Shown: positions 1 through 9,526, numbered from the stretch's first letter. The stretch: 64,000 nucleotides of DNA from Salinicoccus luteus DSM 17002 (GCF_000712035.1 NZ_JONV01000009.1:186001-250000), one strand, 5' to 3'. Program-made: numbers and translations. Notes: generated by a model not told the origin, from the letters alone.

Positions 1-356
1 GTGTCCACATCGTTCTGGAAATAAAACTGGCGGCTTTTGCCACAGCAGGATCCGAGGATGCGTTTGGAATAGATGAAATGATCAGTGGGGATTTCCCTGT
101 TCAGGCGGATGTGGCAGAAGCCCCCGTGGTCGTCCAGGTTCATGGATTCTATGTCGCTGAACCGTTTTATCGCCCCTTCAGAGGCAAGAAAGCCGATAAC
201 CAGTTCCTCAAGATGTTCTGGGGAACATACCAGCGTTGCAAATTCCACATCGTTCAAGTAGATAGTAAGAGGGAACTCCTCTGCCACAGCATCTTCCACT
301 TCCACCATCTGATCATCACTGTAGCGGAGAATCTTTTTGTTGGTTGTGGCCTTCAA
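1..356 (-). CDS. fdhD: FdhD, formate dehydrogenase accessory sulfurtransferase (5' part)
   Basis: The gene runs off the left edge of the window; only its first 118 codons are visible. The reading frame begins at a TTG at 356 with AGGAGGG 7 bases upstream. FdhD carries sulfur from a cysteine desulfurase to the molybdenum cofactor of formate dehydrogenase-type enzymes. The translation contains the family's cysteine motif in the context GSCCGKSRQF near residues 106-115, plus the typical early stretch PLTIYLNDVEFATL. It is divergent from an oxalate/formate-type carrier, and a formate dehydrogenase-like oxidoreductase lies 1.6 kb away, so the three probably serve one molybdoenzyme. Recognition is from sequence memory of the family. 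Confidence 0.88.
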   Translation of the reverse strand, partial: MKATTNKKILRYSDDQMVEVEDAVAEEFPLTIYLNDVEFATLVCSPEHLEELVIGFLASEGAIKRFSDIESMNLDDHGGFCHIRLNREIPTDHFIYSKRILGSCCGKSRQFYFQNDVD

Positions 357-380
357 TTTTTTCCCTCCTTTTGATATTAT

Positions 381-394
381 TGAAAACGCTTCCC
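381..394. promoter_or_regulatory. Candidate catabolite-responsive (cre-like) site
   Basis: TGAAAACGCTTCCC matches the left half and core of the CcpA cre consensus (TGWAARCGYTWWCA) but departs from it at the right end. It lies just upstream of the fdhD start, downstream of a plausible minus-strand promoter (GTCCAA at 428-433 and ATAATG at 404-409 read on the opposite strand), where binding would block fdhD transcription. Confidence 0.4.
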
Positions 395-417
395 CTTTAT
401 AATATAATGAAAATTAA

Positions 418-446
418 TTTACAGTAGTCCAAACATATTCTATAGC
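418..446 (+). promoter_or_regulatory. Candidate sigma-A promoter for the OFA carrier
   Basis: TTTACA (418-423), a 17-base spacer and TATAGC (441-446) form a moderate sigma-A-like promoter about 45 bases before the start codon of the carrier gene. The match is imperfect in both hexamers. Confidence 0.4.
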
Positions 447-490
447 GTAAAGGTTTTTTTGTAAACAATTAAAACAAAGGGGCGCTTCAA

Positions 491-1756
491 TTGAAAACAA
501 AGAAAAACCGTTGGCTCATCGCATTGGCAGGAGTGGGGATACATATTTCGATAGGCTCTGTCTACGCATGGAGCGTATTCACTTCACCACTCCAGACCGA
601 ATTGGGATGGAGTTTGAGTAATGTTTCATTTACGTTCAGCCTGGCAATCCTGTTTCTCGGGTTGTCTGCAGCCTTTATGGGCCATTTCGTAGAAGCGAAA
701 GGACCGCGTATCTCAGGTCTTGTTTCTACAGGGTTTTTTGCCTCCGGTCTCGCGATTGCCGGGTTTGCCGTACAGATAGAGAGTCTTTGGCTATTATATC
801 TCGGTTACGGTGTTCTGGGAGGAATTGGACTTGGGATAGGATATATCACTCCCGTATCGACTCTTGTAAAATGGTTCCCTGACCGCAGGGGGATGGCGAC
901 AGGGCTTGCCATTATGGGGTTCGGTTTCGCCGCAATGCTGGCAAGTCCAGCAATGGAGTTCATGATTGAATCATTCAGCATCGCAGTGACTTTCTATGTG
1001 CTTGCTGTGGTCTACTTCGTAATTATGCTGCTCTCGAGCCTCTATTTGGAGAAGCCGCCGGAAGGCTACCAGCCGGAAGGTGTGGATTTGGAAGAAGAGA
1101 AGACAGCGAAACAGGATGCGGTGCAGCTTACAGCGAATGAAGCGATCAAAACCAGAAGGTTCTACTTCTTATGGCTCATGCTCTTCATAAACGTGACATG
1201 CGGCATTGCAATTCTTGCTGTGGCGAGTCCAATGGCCCAGGAAATCGCTGGTCTATCTGCGGGCGCAGCTGCACTGATGGTCGGGTTGATGGGCGTGTTC
1301 AACGGTGGTGGAAGGCTGGCGTGGGCGACGGTGTCCGACTATCTGGGACGTCCCAATGTCTACACAATGTTCTTTGTCATACAGATCGCATTGTTCCTGA
1401 TCCTCCCATCAGTTACTCAAGCCCTGATTTTCCAGTCCATGCTGTTCATCATCATTTCATGCTACGGTGGGGGCTTTGCTTCGATTCCTGCCTATATAGG
1501 GGATATTTTCGGAACGAAACAGCTGGGGGCAATCCATGGGTATATACTGACAGCCTGGGCAGCTGCAGGATTGGTCGGTCCGTATATCTCCTCTACAGTC
1601 TACGAGGCGACACAGAGCTATACACTGACCTTATACATCTTTGCAGGCATGTTTGTGGTGGCCCTGCTGATTTCCCTGCTCATTAGGGTAGATATTAAGA
1701 AAATTAAAAAGACCGCAAAGAACGAGGGCGAGCCGAAACTTGCCATTGAAAACTAG
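491..1756 (+). CDS. MFS transporter, oxalate/formate antiporter (OFA) family
   Basis: A 421-residue, 12-helix major facilitator. The opening segment GVGIHISIGSVYAWSVF and the loop GIGYITPVSTLVKWFPDRRG are characteristic of the OFA family (OxlT, YhjX), whose members exchange oxalate, formate or related small carboxylates across the membrane. The start is TTG with an AAAGGGG site 7 bases before it. Its place between fdhD and a formate dehydrogenase-like oxidoreductase suggests formate or oxalate as substrate, but related proteins carry other monocarboxylates, so the substrate is inference. The C-terminal 25 residues are a charged, lysine-rich cytoplasmic tail. Confidence 0.85.
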   Translation: MKTKKNRWLIALAGVGIHISIGSVYAWSVFTSPLQTELGWSLSNVSFTFSLAILFLGLSAAFMGHFVEAKGPRISGLVSTGFFASGLAIAGFAVQIESLWLLYLGYGVLGGIGLGIGYITPVSTLVKWFPDRRGMATGLAIMGFGFAAMLASPAMEFMIESFSIAVTFYVLAVVYFVIMLLSSLYLEKPPEGYQPEGVDLEEEKTAKQDAVQLTANEAIKTRRFYFLWLMLFINVTCGIAILAVASPMAQEIAGLSAGAAALMVGLMGVFNGGGRLAWATVSDYLGRPNVYTMFFVIQIALFLILPSVTQALIFQSMLFIIISCYGGGFASIPAYIGDIFGTKQLGAIHGYILTAWAAAGLVGPYISSTVYEATQSYTLTLYIFAGMFVVALLISLLIRVDIKKIKKTAKNEGEPKLAIEN

Positions 1757-1822
1757 TAGTTGGGAAAAGAACTTCAGTACATGTTAAGTATAAAAATGAA
1801 ATTGCTGATTTGCCATTTTAGT

Positions 1823-1862
1823 AAGGCATGTATTCTTCATAATGAAGAGCATGTCTTTCAAT
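1823..1862 (+). terminator. Probable terminator after the OFA carrier
   Basis: An imperfect stem-loop: GGCATG and TTCTTCAT on the left pair with ATGAAGAG and CATGTC on the right (with a two-base bulge), followed by TTTCAATTTT. The U-tract is weak. Confidence 0.5.
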
Positions 1863-1994
1863 TTTGTCCAATTTGAATCATGAATATGAAGTTGTTGCCA
1901 CTTTCAATTTAAATTCTCATAAGAGAATTGATTAAACTGAAAATTGGGATACAATAACTATAGGAAAAGACAATTCTTTAGAGGAAGTGTAGTA

Positions 1995-4352
1995 ATGGGA
2001 AAAACTCTGCATCAAGGTCCAATAAGCAAGACGAAGAAATGGGACCCCAACTTGTGGGTGAGTCCGGTGCCGTTCGGCCTGACCAAAGTGAAACCGCACC
2101 ACATCAGGGACACGGCCAAAATTGCATGGAAAAATAAAGACAATCTCAACTATGCCAAAAATATCATCACCAAAGGTGTGTGTGATGGTTGCGCTCTAGG
2201 TGTATCCGGTCTGCAGGATCAGACGCTGAAAGGACCGCATATGTGCACCACCCGCTTCAATGTCCTCCGTTTGAATACCGCACCGCCGATCAAACCTGAA
2301 GTTCTACACCAGGATATCGATGAACTGAGGAAGATGACAAGTGCAGAACTCAGGGAACTGGGCCGCATCCCATATCCGATGATGCGCCGCAAAGGAGATC
2401 GCAAGTTCATCCGCATTTCATGGGATGAGGCGATGGACACGGTAGCGGATAAGATGAGGGCGCTGGACCCCAAACAGTATGCCTTCTATCTTACAAGCCG
2501 GGGCATCACCAATGAGTCATATTATACAGCAGCCAAAGTATCAAGGTTTCTCGGGACCAACAATATAGACAACGCATCCCGTATATGCCACTCCCCGAGC
2601 AAAACGGCCATGAAGCGCTCAATCGGTGTCGGGGCGTCGACATGCAACTATCAGGACTGGCTTGGCACCGATGTACTGGTCTTCTGGGGCAGTGTAGCTT
2701 CAAACTCAAGCCCGGTATCCACAAAGTATATGATGGAGGCAAAGAAGCGCGGCACCAAGATCATCGTCATCAATCCATATAAAGAGCCTGCGATGGAGAA
2801 CTACTGGGTGCCTTCCGTGACAGAGTCCGCACTGTTCGGCACAAAGATTGCGGATGACTTCTTTGAAGTGAACATCGGTGGAGACATTGCGATGATGCAT
2901 GGCGTCATGAAGCACTGGTTCGAAATGGAAGAAGGAAAGCACGGCTCGGCGGTCAATCATCAGTTTGTAGAGGAGCACGTGAATAACTACGATGAACTGA
3001 AGAAAACTGTAGAAAACCAGACATGGGAACATATCATTGAATCCTCCGGCATCAGCCGGGAGCGTATTACAGAACTTGCGGAACTGCTTGCAAATTCGAA
3101 AAGCGGAGTCATGGTGTGGGCGCTTGGTCTGACCATGCATAAGCATGCGACGGACAACATTTCGCAAGTGGCGAATCTCGCCCTATTGCGTGGCTGGCTT
3201 GGAAGGGAACACTGTGGTCTCATGCCTCTGCGTGGACATTCCAGTGTTCAGGGTTCCGGGGAAATGGGTGCCGATCCATTCGTTCTGCCCGGAGGCGACT
3301 ATAATGATGCAAATAGGGAACGCATCGAAAAAATATGGAACTTCGAATTGCCGAAATGGCCGGGGGATTCCGTCGGAGTCACGATCGAAAATGCCATGCT
3401 GCCGGAAGATAATGAAAGGAAGCTGAAGCTCTATTATATGTCAGGAGGCAACTTCCTTGAGACGATGCCGAATCCTGATTTTGTAGCAGAAGCACTTTCC
3501 AATCTGGAAGTACGTGTGCATCAGGACATCATCCTGAACACCTCCACGCTGCTTGATGCGAAAGAGACGGTAATCGTCCTTCCTGCCAAGACGCGGTATG
3601 AACAGGATGGTGGCGGACTGTCCACATCAACGGAGCGGATGGTCTATTTCTCCCCGGAAATCGAAGGGAACCGGAACCGTATCGAGGAAGCGCGGAGCGA
3701 GTGGCAGATTTATGTGGATCTTGCCAAACGTGTGAAGCCGGAATCTGCAGAGCTTATCGATTTTGCATCCGGACAGGAAATCAGGGAAGAGATTGCCAAA
3801 GCCAATCCCCAGTATGATGGGGTGCAGCACCTCAAGAAGGCCGGAGACGTCTATCAATACGGCGGCGCCTGGCTATGTGAGGGAGGTGTGTGCCCGACGC
3901 CGGACGGCAGGGCGAACCTCATCGGCATCGACATACCGGATAACAACAAGAAGGCCGGTGAGTTCAGGCTTTTGATGAGACGGGGCAAGCAGTTCAACTC
4001 CATGGTTTATGGCGATACGGACGCATTCAATGAGATGGGCAGATATGACGTGCTCATTAGCAGAGAAGATGCGAAACGGGAAGGCATCCAGGATGGTGAA
4101 GCCATTGTCCTCTACAATAAGAACGGTGTATTCCAGGGATTCGCAAGAAGCGCCGATATCAAATCCGGGAACCTGGGCATCCAGTTCCCGGAGGGGAACT
4201 ATCTTGTGCCTAAGGGCATCTATGAAAACTATGCGAAGATGCCGGACTACACAGTCGATGTGAAGCTGGAGAAAGCAGACCACTTCAATGCCAATAAAGA
4301 CAGGCAGTACTATGAAAAGCCGGTGCCTGATCTGGAAGACAATCCAAACTAG
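1995..4352 (+). CDS. FdhF/YdeP-family molybdopterin oxidoreductase (formate dehydrogenase-like)
   Basis: 785 residues from the ATG at 1995, preferred over an in-frame TTG at 1944 because GAGGAAGTG precedes it by 5 bases and the family's N-terminus (MGKTLHQGP) begins there. The protein belongs to the cytoplasmic bis-MGD oxidoreductases. A cysteine pair in KGVCDGCALG lies near residue 58. The likely molybdenum ligand is the cysteine in ASRICHSPSK, where some formate dehydrogenases have selenocysteine. The C-terminus (MRRGKQFNSMVYGD onward) is the molydopterin dinucleotide-binding domain. Neighbouring fdhD and a formate/oxalate carrier support a formate-related role. YdeP homologues have been linked to acid resistance and their reaction is not firmly known, so the substrate here is open. 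Confidence 0.85.
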   Translation: MGKTLHQGPISKTKKWDPNLWVSPVPFGLTKVKPHHIRDTAKIAWKNKDNLNYAKNIITKGVCDGCALGVSGLQDQTLKGPHMCTTRFNVLRLNTAPPIKPEVLHQDIDELRKMTSAELRELGRIPYPMMRRKGDRKFIRISWDEAMDTVADKMRALDPKQYAFYLTSRGITNESYYTAAKVSRFLGTNNIDNASRICHSPSKTAMKRSIGVGASTCNYQDWLGTDVLVFWGSVASNSSPVSTKYMMEAKKRGTKIIVINPYKEPAMENYWVPSVTESALFGTKIADDFFEVNIGGDIAMMHGVMKHWFEMEEGKHGSAVNHQFVEEHVNNYDELKKTVENQTWEHIIESSGISRERITELAELLANSKSGVMVWALGLTMHKHATDNISQVANLALLRGWLGREHCGLMPLRGHSSVQGSGEMGADPFVLPGGDYNDANRERIEKIWNFELPKWPGDSVGVTIENAMLPEDNERKLKLYYMSGGNFLETMPNPDFVAEALSNLEVRVHQDIILNTSTLLDAKETVIVLPAKTRYEQDGGGLSTSTERMVYFSPEIEGNRNRIEEARSEWQIYVDLAKRVKPESAELIDFASGQEIREEIAKANPQYDGVQHLKKAGDVYQYGGAWLCEGGVCPTPDGRANLIGIDIPDNNKKAGEFRLLMRRGKQFNSMVYGDTDAFNEMGRYDVLISREDAKREGIQDGEAIVLYNKNGVFQGFARSADIKSGNLGIQFPEGNYLVPKGIYENYAKMPDYTVDVKLEKADHFNANKDRQYYEKPVPDLEDNPN

Positions 4353-4360
4353 CAGCCGAG

Positions 4361-4393
4361 GGGGCGTTCCTGTCATGGGAACGCCCCTTGCAT
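4361..4393 (+). terminator. Rho-independent terminator
   Basis: A perfect 10-bp stem (GGGGCGTTCC at 4361-4370 with GGAACGCCCC at 4378-4387) and a 7-base loop, followed by TTGCATTATTTT. It sits 9 bases after the stop of the oxidoreductase. Confidence 0.85.
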
Positions 4394-4507
4394 TATTTTA
4401 ACGGGAATTTCTGAGGCAGAGTGTTCAAATGCATTCCAGGTGTGCTACTATATTAGGAACTCTATTTAAAATGAATGAAGTGAATAATAGTGAAGTGAGG
4501 TTAGTTT

Positions 4508-5848
4508 ATGAATAGTGTGAGATGGGGTTCCAAAATCGGGTTTGTTCTGGCAGCTGCAGGTTCAGCGATTGGACTTGGTGCGCTGTGGCGTTTCCCTTAT
4601 ATGACCGCCGAACATGGTGGCGGCGCGTTTCTTCTTGTATTTCTTATATTGACATTATTTGTTGGGATGCCGCTCCTGCTGTCCGAGTTTGTCATCGGAA
4701 GGGCAAGTCAGCGCAACCCGATTGAAGGGTTCGAATATCTCGGGGGCAAAAGATTCTATAGGGTATTCGGCTGGCTTGGGAATATAGCCGTCTTCCTGCT
4801 GCTCTCCTTCTACAGTGTCATTGGAGGATGGATACTGATCTATCTTGTTGTTGCGCTCGGTGATGCCATCAATCTGATTCAGATTGACAATTATGGGGCG
4901 GCCTTCGAAGGCATCATCGCCAACCCGCTCTATGTTGTTTTGGCGCAGGGCGTCTTCATCCTGCTGACGGCCTTCATTGTGGCCAAAGGCGTGCAGGAAG
5001 GACTTGAACGTGCATCCAAAGTGATGATGCCGCTGTTGTTCGTCCTGTTCCTGATTGTAATCATCCGTTCAGTGACGCTTCCCGGAGCGATGGAAGGCAT
5101 CGCATTCTTCCTGACACCGGACATCGGCGAAATCGATTCTACGGCGCTGCTCTATGCGCTGGGCCAATCCTTTTTTGCCCTGAGCATTGGTGCGACGACG
5201 ATGATTACTTACTCATCATATCTGGGTGAAGAGCATAACCTTACACAATCGGCACTGTCCATTGTAATCATGAATGTTGTCATTTCCATCATGGCCGGAT
5301 TCGCCATCTTCCCTGCGATTGCATCGCTTGGTGTGGAAGCGGCTGAAGGCCCGGGACTCGTATTCATCGTCCTGCCGCAAGTGTTTGGGGAGATTCCACT
5401 GGGCATGCTGTTCTATATCCTATTCCTTGGTGCATTCCTATTCGCTACATTGACTTCTTCAATTTCAATGATTGAAATCAATGTGGCCAATGCAATCAAG
5501 GGAAATGAGAGCAAGCGGCGCAGCAGAGCATATATCTTCGGCTTCTTCGTATTTCTGGCGGGTATTCCCTCCGCGTTGTCCTATGGTGTGCTGAGCGATG
5601 TCATCATTTTCGGAAGATCGATTTTTGATAATGTGGACTTCCTCGTATCCAATATCATGCTGCCGATCGGGGCACTTGTCTCTACGCTGTTTGTCGGTTT
5701 TGTCATCGACCGGCGTGTGACGATGAACCAGCTGAATGTGGATGAAGGCAGCAAAATGTATGGACTGTACAAGTTCTGGATATTGATGCTGAGGTTTGTG
5801 CTTCCAGTAGTGATACTGATAGTTTTTGCAGTAAGTATAATAGGCTAG
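4508..5848 (+). CDS. Sodium-dependent transporter, neurotransmitter:sodium symporter (SNF/NSS) family
   Basis: 446 residues with about 11-12 membrane helices. The N-terminal helix carries the NSS signature GSAIGLGALWRFPYM (unwound TM1 that binds sodium and substrate), followed by NGGGAF-like HGGGAFLLVF. Bacterial members import amino acids or related amines with sodium (LeuT, TnaT, MhsT); nothing in the sequence fixes the substrate. The start ATG follows GTGAGG. The gene is monocistronic, bounded by a terminator on each side. Confidence 0.88.
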   Translation: MNSVRWGSKIGFVLAAAGSAIGLGALWRFPYMTAEHGGGAFLLVFLILTLFVGMPLLLSEFVIGRASQRNPIEGFEYLGGKRFYRVFGWLGNIAVFLLLSFYSVIGGWILIYLVVALGDAINLIQIDNYGAAFEGIIANPLYVVLAQGVFILLTAFIVAKGVQEGLERASKVMMPLLFVLFLIVIIRSVTLPGAMEGIAFFLTPDIGEIDSTALLYALGQSFFALSIGATTMITYSSYLGEEHNLTQSALSIVIMNVVISIMAGFAIFPAIASLGVEAAEGPGLVFIVLPQVFGEIPLGMLFYILFLGAFLFATLTSSISMIEINVANAIKGNESKRRSRAYIFGFFVFLAGIPSALSYGVLSDVIIFGRSIFDNVDFLVSNIMLPIGALVSTLFVGFVIDRRVTMNQLNVDEGSKMYGLYKFWILMLRFVLPVVILIVFAVSIIG

Positions 5849-5852
5849 ATGG

Positions 5853-5885
5853 GAACTTCCGGCGTGGCGTCGGAAGTTCTTTTTT
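5853..5885 (+). terminator. Rho-independent terminator
   Basis: GAACTTCCG (5853-5861) pairs with CGGAAGTTC (5871-5879), followed by six T residues. Confidence 0.9.
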
Positions 5886-5966
5886 ATAGGCAGAAAGCAG
5901 TAGGGCAGATGGAGTTAATTGTGGTAATATTCAATCAACGGATATCAATTCCGGGGAGGGAATGGA

Positions 5967-8900
5967 ATGATTAAATTTTCGATTGGACGTCCCGTACTCA
6001 CTATGGTCACCATGCTGCTTGTGATCATTCTAGGCGCTGTTTCACTAATCAATATACCACTCAAGCTCATACCGGAAATAAACCCTCCGATCGGAGTGGT
6101 TGTTACAAGCTATAGCCAGGCGAGTCCAGAAGAGGTAAATGATCGGATCACCCTCCCTCTTGAGGATCAGTTGTCGACGACTCCGGGGCTTGATTCGATG
6201 ATTTCCACTTCACAGGAGGGATCCAACCTGATCTTTCTGCAATTTGGATGGGCCACTGACATTGATGAAGTTGAAAACGAAATCAACCAGGCGCTTCGTG
6301 CCGCCCAGCTGCCGGATGACGCAGGGGAACCCCGTTTCATGAAATTCGACCCGAGCCAACTGCCCATCATTCAGATGTCTTTGAGCAGTGATGAAAAGGA
6401 TGCTGAATTCCAGTCCCTCGTTGAGGACTTGACGGTGGAGCTCGAGCGTATCCAGGGGATAGCGAGTGTGGATGCCGAAGGCCTGTCGACTGAGAGCATA
6501 GAAATCAAATTGGATGGGGAGGCACTGGATGAGTATCAGCTGGATATGACGGCCATCCAGCAGTCACTGGCAGCAAGCCATCTGTCGCTGCCCGGAACAT
6601 CGGTTGACGAGGGGACCGAGAGCATCACTACACGCATACAGTCACAGTTCCAGTCCATTTCCGATCTTGAGGCGTTCATTGTGACGGTCAACCCTGCGAA
6701 TAGCGAAACCATCACACTTTCTGATATTGCTGAAATAGAGAAGGTGGGTACAAGTGGCGATACGATCTCCAGAACGAACCAGCAGCCTTCCGTACTGGTC
6801 AATGTGCTTGAAGAGGCGGATGGCAATACATCCAATGCCTCGCGGGAATTCAATGCCGCCCTCAAAGAGACACTCGAACAGCCCAAGTACGAGAGTATAG
6901 ATGCGGACGTTCTCTTTGACCAGGGCGACTATATCAACCGCTCAATCAGCGACATTTCCCAGGCACTGATCCTTGGGGCAGCCTTTGCGATGGCCGTCCT
7001 CTTCCTCTTCCTGAGGAACTTCAAAAGTCCAATCATCGTCGGCATCGCAATTCCATACTCTGTCATCTTCACCTTTGTACTGATGTACTTTTCCGATTTC
7101 ACATTAAACCTCCTGACGATGGGAGGGCTCGCTCTCGGGGTCGGGATGCTCGTGGACAACAGTATCGTTGTTATAGAGAACATCAACCGGCACCTGGGCA
7201 TGGACAAGTCACCGAAGGAGGCTGCTTATGAGGGAGCGAAGGAGGTGGCGGGCGCCATCACTGCATCAACACTTACAACAGTGGCTGTGTTCCTGCCGGT
7301 CGTATTCATCGAGGGCATCATCGGTCAGATATTTACACAGTTTTCAGTGACCATCGCTTTCAGCCTGCTTGCATCTCTCGTTGTTTCATTGACTACGGTA
7401 CCGATGTTCGCAAGCAAATTCATGAAGCGGCCGAACAAGAATCTGGAGAGGGGGAATAGGAAAAGAATCTTCAACAGGATATTCAATGGACTTCTGAAAA
7501 AGGTGCTGCGCTACAGAATCATCACCATCCTCCTGGTCGGAATTCTTGTGGGGCTTGGCGTATTCGGCATCTATCGTACCGGATTGATATTTCTTCCTGA
7601 AACAGACGAAGGATTCTTTTCCGCGAATATCGATATGACGGCAGGGACCAACCTGGAGACGACGGAACAGGCAGTAGGAGAGATGGAATCATATCTCTCT
7701 TCCATCGAAGACATTGATGTATACCTGAGCATGGCCGGAGTGTCAAGCAATGGGGGCATCACGAGTTCTGCCGATACATCGGAGGGGGCAATCTATGTCA
7801 CGACAGTTCCAATGGAGGAAAGGGACCGATCGACAAATGAAATTGCGAGGGCGGTCGGACCGGAATTGCAGGCCATCGCTGAATCTTATATTGAGGAGGC
7901 GGAAGTTTCCATGACCACTTCCACCTCCACCGGTACCGACTCCTCAGTGCTGTCATTCAATCTGATGAATGACAGCGAACAGAATCTCAATGCCGATGAA
8001 GAAGCACTTACAGCCGCACTGGAAGATCTGGATACTGTAGCGGAGGTTTCCAATAATCTGACCGAGACGGTCGAGGAACTGGCGATCAATCTGGATCGGG
8101 AAGCACTATTTGAGAATCAGCTGACGGCTGCCGAAGTGGCAGAGAAGTTTTCGAACTTCACGAGAGGAGTGGATGTCTTCAATATCGCTGAAGACGAAAC
8201 TGAAGAAATATTGACCGTCTCCCTCAAGCTTGCCGATGAAGATGTAGATAGTGTGGGGGCACTCGGCGATATGACCATACAGACTTCAGCAACAGGGGAG
8301 AGCGTCCGACTCGAAGACGTGGCGGATATTGAACGCCAGGCTGCGCCGGCAGCAATCGAGCGGATTGATGGTCTCCATGCCTACCAATATGAGTTGGAAG
8401 TGGCGGCAGGCAGCAGCCTTTCGGAAGCTGCTGCAGAACTTGAAGAGACGGCCGGGAATCTCAACCTCAGTGAAGGAAGTGAAATACAATACACAGGAGA
8501 TCAGGAACTGATAGAAGATTCCGTGATGGATATGCTGATGGCGATGGTACTTGCCGTCATCCTTGTCTATTTCGTCATGGCAGCACAGTTTGAATCGTTC
8601 AAGTATCCATTCGTCATCATGTTTACAGTTCCCCTGATGTCGATTGGGATCATGTTCGGCCTATGGATCACAGATACGCCGCTTAGTGTGCCGGTCTTCA
8701 TAGGCGCGCTGGTACTGATCGGTATAGTTGTGAACAACGGCATTGTCCTTGTCGACTTCATCAACCAGTTGAGGGAGCGTGGGATGAACCCATATGAAGC
8801 GATCATAGAAGCGGTCAACATACGCATACGTCCGATTCTTATGACAGCTTTCACAACGATGCTCGGCCTGGTACCAATCGCCTTCGGATTCGGGGAGGGG

Positions 8901-9059
8901 GCAGAAATCAATCAGCCGATGGGCATCAGCGTAATTGGAGGACTGTTCACCAGTACATTCCTTACCCTGCTCATCGTACCGCTTGTCTACAGCCTGCTCA
9001 CGCGGGAAACATTGACGATGAATTTCAAAAAGAATCGCCATAAATTTGACCGCGAATAG
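5967..9059 (+). CDS. RND efflux permease, AcrB/SwrC family
   Basis: 1030 residues, full length for an RND pump, with two repeats of six helices and two large extracytoplasmic loops. TM4 has GGLALGVGMLVDNSIVVIEN: the first proton-relay aspartate of AcrB is kept, while the second position is Asn, as is usual in Gram-positive SwrC-type pumps. The mid-protein motif GSIPLxxxPEI is seen as INIPLKLIPEINPP. SwrC of Bacillus subtilis exports surfactin; other relatives affect lipid or drug export. No membrane-fusion protein or outer-membrane factor gene is nearby, so it probably works alone or with a distant partner. Start ATG follows GGGGAGGG. It ends in its own terminator. Confidence 0.9.
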   Translation: MIKFSIGRPVLTMVTMLLVIILGAVSLINIPLKLIPEINPPIGVVVTSYSQASPEEVNDRITLPLEDQLSTTPGLDSMISTSQEGSNLIFLQFGWATDIDEVENEINQALRAAQLPDDAGEPRFMKFDPSQLPIIQMSLSSDEKDAEFQSLVEDLTVELERIQGIASVDAEGLSTESIEIKLDGEALDEYQLDMTAIQQSLAASHLSLPGTSVDEGTESITTRIQSQFQSISDLEAFIVTVNPANSETITLSDIAEIEKVGTSGDTISRTNQQPSVLVNVLEEADGNTSNASREFNAALKETLEQPKYESIDADVLFDQGDYINRSISDISQALILGAAFAMAVLFLFLRNFKSPIIVGIAIPYSVIFTFVLMYFSDFTLNLLTMGGLALGVGMLVDNSIVVIENINRHLGMDKSPKEAAYEGAKEVAGAITASTLTTVAVFLPVVFIEGIIGQIFTQFSVTIAFSLLASLVVSLTTVPMFASKFMKRPNKNLERGNRKRIFNRIFNGLLKKVLRYRIITILLVGILVGLGVFGIYRTGLIFLPETDEGFFSANIDMTAGTNLETTEQAVGEMESYLSSIEDIDVYLSMAGVSSNGGITSSADTSEGAIYVTTVPMEERDRSTNEIARAVGPELQAIAESYIEEAEVSMTTSTSTGTDSSVLSFNLMNDSEQNLNADEEALTAALEDLDTVAEVSNNLTETVEELAINLDREALFENQLTAAEVAEKFSNFTRGVDVFNIAEDETEEILTVSLKLADEDVDSVGALGDMTIQTSATGESVRLEDVADIERQAAPAAIERIDGLHAYQYELEVAAGSSLSEAAAELEETAGNLNLSEGSEIQYTGDQELIEDSVMDMLMAMVLAVILVYFVMAAQFESFKYPFVIMFTVPLMSIGIMFGLWITDTPLSVPVFIGALVLIGIVVNNGIVLVDFINQLRERGMNPYEAIIEAVNIRIRPILMTAFTTMLGLVPIAFGFGEGAEINQPMGISVIGGLFTSTFLTLLIVPLVYSLLTRETLTMNFKKNRHKFDRE

Positions 9060-9060
9060 A

Positions 9061-9100
9061 AAAACATCGGAGAAACAGCTTGTTTTCTCCGATGTTTTAT
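9061..9100 (+). terminator. Rho-independent terminator
   Basis: A 15-base arm (9061-9075) is complementary to 9084-9098, with an 8-base loop and a TTTT tail directly after the RND pump stop codon. Confidence 0.9.
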
Positions 9101-9116
9101 TATAGTTTCATAGTCA

Positions 9117-9133
9117 TGTTAGATTATCTTACA
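9117..9133. promoter_or_regulatory. GlnR/TnrA box upstream of glnR
   Basis: TGTTAGATTATCTTACA fits the GlnR/TnrA operator consensus TGTNA-N7-TNACA exactly. It sits about 60 bases before the glnR start, as in the autoregulated glnRA operons of Bacillus and Staphylococcus. The core promoter between box and start is AT-rich and I cannot choose its hexamers with confidence. Confidence 0.8.
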
Positions 9134-9193
9134 TCGATTAGATTTTTGAAAAATGTTGTGCTAATATTATGAATATGATTAGAGGTGATCATT

Positions 9194-9526
9194 TTGGATA
9201 GAGATCAGATGAGACGTAACACCGCTATCTTTCCGATGTCATCAGCCATGAAACTGACTGGTCTGACGGCACGGCAAATCAGATATTATGAATCCCTGTC
9301 TCTTATTTCTCCTGAAAGGACCCCCGGCAACCATCGGGTCTTTTCCATGAACGACCTGGACCTTCTTCTTACCATCCAAAACTACATGGAAAAAGGGTTT
9401 ACCATGAAAAGGATAGGGGAAATCCTAAATGAACCTCAAAAAGTCGACACACCGGAGATACTCAAGCACAACGAATACCAGAGACCACTATTGAACCGTG
9501 GGGATTTATCAAGGTTTTTCCAATAA
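9194..9526 (+). CDS. glnR: GlnR, MerR-family repressor of the glutamine synthetase operon
   Basis: 110 residues from a TTG at 9194; an upstream in-frame GTG at 9185 lies inside the ribosome binding site AGAGGTGAT and is not the likely start. The N-terminal MerR helix-turn-helix (MKLTGLTARQIRYYE) and wing (HRVFSMNDLDLL) match GlnR, which represses nitrogen genes when bound by feedback-inhibited glutamine synthetase. The tail (about residues 75-110) is the region that senses GlnA in Bacillus. A matching operator lies upstream, and glnA follows 18 bases later in the same operon. Confidence 0.93.
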   Translation: MDRDQMRRNTAIFPMSSAMKLTGLTARQIRYYESLSLISPERTPGNHRVFSMNDLDLLLTIQNYMEKGFTMKRIGEILNEPQKVDTPEILKHNEYQRPLLNRGDLSRFFQ

